From Clostridia bacterium (GTDB lineage Bacteria; Bacillota_A; Clostridia; Christensenellales; UBA1242): a stretch of 6,752 nucleotides of DNA. Both the position numbers and the translations under genes were made by a program. Under the pieces are notes generated by a model. It did no database searches. It was not told the DNA's origin and saw nothing but the letters and a program-made list of their open reading frames with translations. Each line of letters starts with the position of its first letter. Position 1 is the stretch's first letter. Where the stretch lies: contig JAGBBI010000119.1 in NCBI GenBank assembly GCA_017938565.1, forward strand, positions 1 to 6,752, read 5' to 3'. Positions 6,392 through 6,752 of this stretch are shown here, one piece after another.

Positions 6392-6752
6392 ATGGAAGAT
6401 AAAATTGTTAATGTTTTAGTAAATGAAGATAAAAGCGTAGATAGGCTTCTTAAGAGGACTTCAAAAAAATTAAAAAAGTCATTTAATAAGTCTAGTCGTA
6501 GTTTAAACGAATTAAAACTAAATCAGAAAAAATCCTTCTGGGCAAAGGCTTTATCAATAATGTTAAACGCAATAAGTGTATCATTTATTATAATAACAAC
6601 TTTTATTTGCGTATTAGGCATAATAAATAAATCAAAAGGAATTCCGCCAACTTTTGCTGGATTGGCTGAGGCTGAGGCATATCCCGGACCCTCTCTCATC
6701 ATCGGCTACGCTCCTTGTGAGATGCACTCCATCAAGGGCGGTATGGCTAACT
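6392..6752 (+). CDS. Small membrane protein start (SipW-like signal peptidase candidate), joined in frame to a foreign 3' segment
   Basis: The frame starts at an ATG preceded by AAGGG (6381-6385, six bases away), 25 bases after the surface-protein stop and with no terminator between, so the two genes are probably co-transcribed. It stays open to the window end (120 codons). Residues 1-50 are charged and lysine-rich (KRTSKKLKKS), residues about 53-77 form one hydrophobic membrane helix, and 78-90 read INKSKGIPPTFAG. That arrangement, a cytoplasmic basic region, one helix, then a G-[VI]-P-x-F-x-G stretch, resembles the start of SipW-like type I signal peptidases. The catalytic Ser motif (SGSM-type), which should follow soon after, is absent because the sequence switches at about residue 90-92 to a pyruvate:ferredoxin oxidoreductase fragment. 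The gene start is well supported; the signal peptidase assignment is tentative, and the fused product is probably not real. Confidence 0.5.
   Translation, partial: MEDKIVNVLVNEDKSVDRLLKRTSKKLKKSFNKSSRSLNELKLNQKKSFWAKALSIMLNAISVSFIIITTFICVLGIINKSKGIPPTFAGLAEAEAYPGPSLIIGYAPCEMHSIKGGMAN
6665..6752 (+). other. Fragment of pyruvate:ferredoxin oxidoreductase (nifJ/por), probable chimeric sequence
   Basis: The last 29 residues match a conserved stretch in the C-terminal, thiamine-diphosphate-binding half of pyruvate:ferredoxin oxidoreductase: EAYPGPSLIIGYAPCEMHS followed by IKGGMAN. In the family this runs AEA[YF]xGPSLI[IV]xYxPC followed by KGGM. The enzyme makes acetyl-CoA, CO2 and reduced ferredoxin from pyruvate and is normally about 1,170-1,200 residues long, so only an internal piece is present. 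It has no start of its own and joins an unrelated AT-rich gene. By hand count, 6679-6752 is about 54% GC with ATC/CTC/GGC/CCC codons, against about 27% for 6541-6650. The protein identity is confident; the cause is most likely a mis-assembly from another organism or locus. Confidence 0.82.

Noticed and set aside
6392..6752. A genuine novel fusion of a membrane protein with a pyruvate:ferredoxin oxidoreductase domain
   Set aside because: The oxidoreductase part begins in the middle of a domain, and composition and codon choice change at the join. A chimeric sequence explains this better.
1..6752. Alternative genetic code (TGA as Trp), considered because of the AT-rich, Mollicutes-like appearance
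   Set aside because: Tryptophans in all genes are TGG, and no gene needs an in-frame TGA to reach its expected length.

Overview
The window looks like chromosomal DNA from an AT-rich, low-GC Gram-positive bacterium, most likely an uncultured gut-type member of the Firmicutes (Clostridia or Mollicutes-like). Three things suggest this: A/T-rich codon choice, purine-rich Shine-Dalgarno sites about 6 nt before each start, and a secreted GLUG-repeat surface protein of a kind I know from such genomes. The lineage is an inference. Trp is encoded by TGG and the complete genes end in TAA or TAG, so nothing points to a non-standard genetic code.

Bases 1-3991 are housekeeping. The window opens inside a RelA/SpoT-family (p)ppGpp enzyme, which has lost its hydrolase domain and the first part of its synthetase domain to the window edge. 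A strong extended -10 promoter follows, then a leader hairpin with a plausible S15 autoregulatory site, rpsO (ribosomal protein S15), an intrinsic terminator, pnp (polynucleotide phosphorylase) and a second strong intrinsic terminator. The rpsO-pnp pair is a widely conserved arrangement that links ribosome assembly to RNA turnover.

Bases 3992-6391 hold a separate transcription unit. A near-consensus promoter drives a 749-residue exported protein with a signal peptide, a Cys-containing N-terminal segment, five GLUG-type repeats, Ig-like/MBG-like modules and a C-terminal membrane anchor. A small membrane protein gene starts 25 nt after its stop, with no terminator between them. Its N-terminal part resembles the start of a SipW-like signal peptidase I, which would fit a surface-protein operon.

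The last ~90 bases do not belong with that gene. From about 6665 the reading frame encodes a recognisable piece of the C-terminal half of pyruvate:ferredoxin oxidoreductase (nifJ/por), and base composition jumps from about 27% to about 54% GC. The simplest reading is a chimeric assembly junction at the right edge, not a natural fusion. I found no RNA genes, CRISPR arrays, insertion sequences or prophage features, and no clear evidence of a new biological system.
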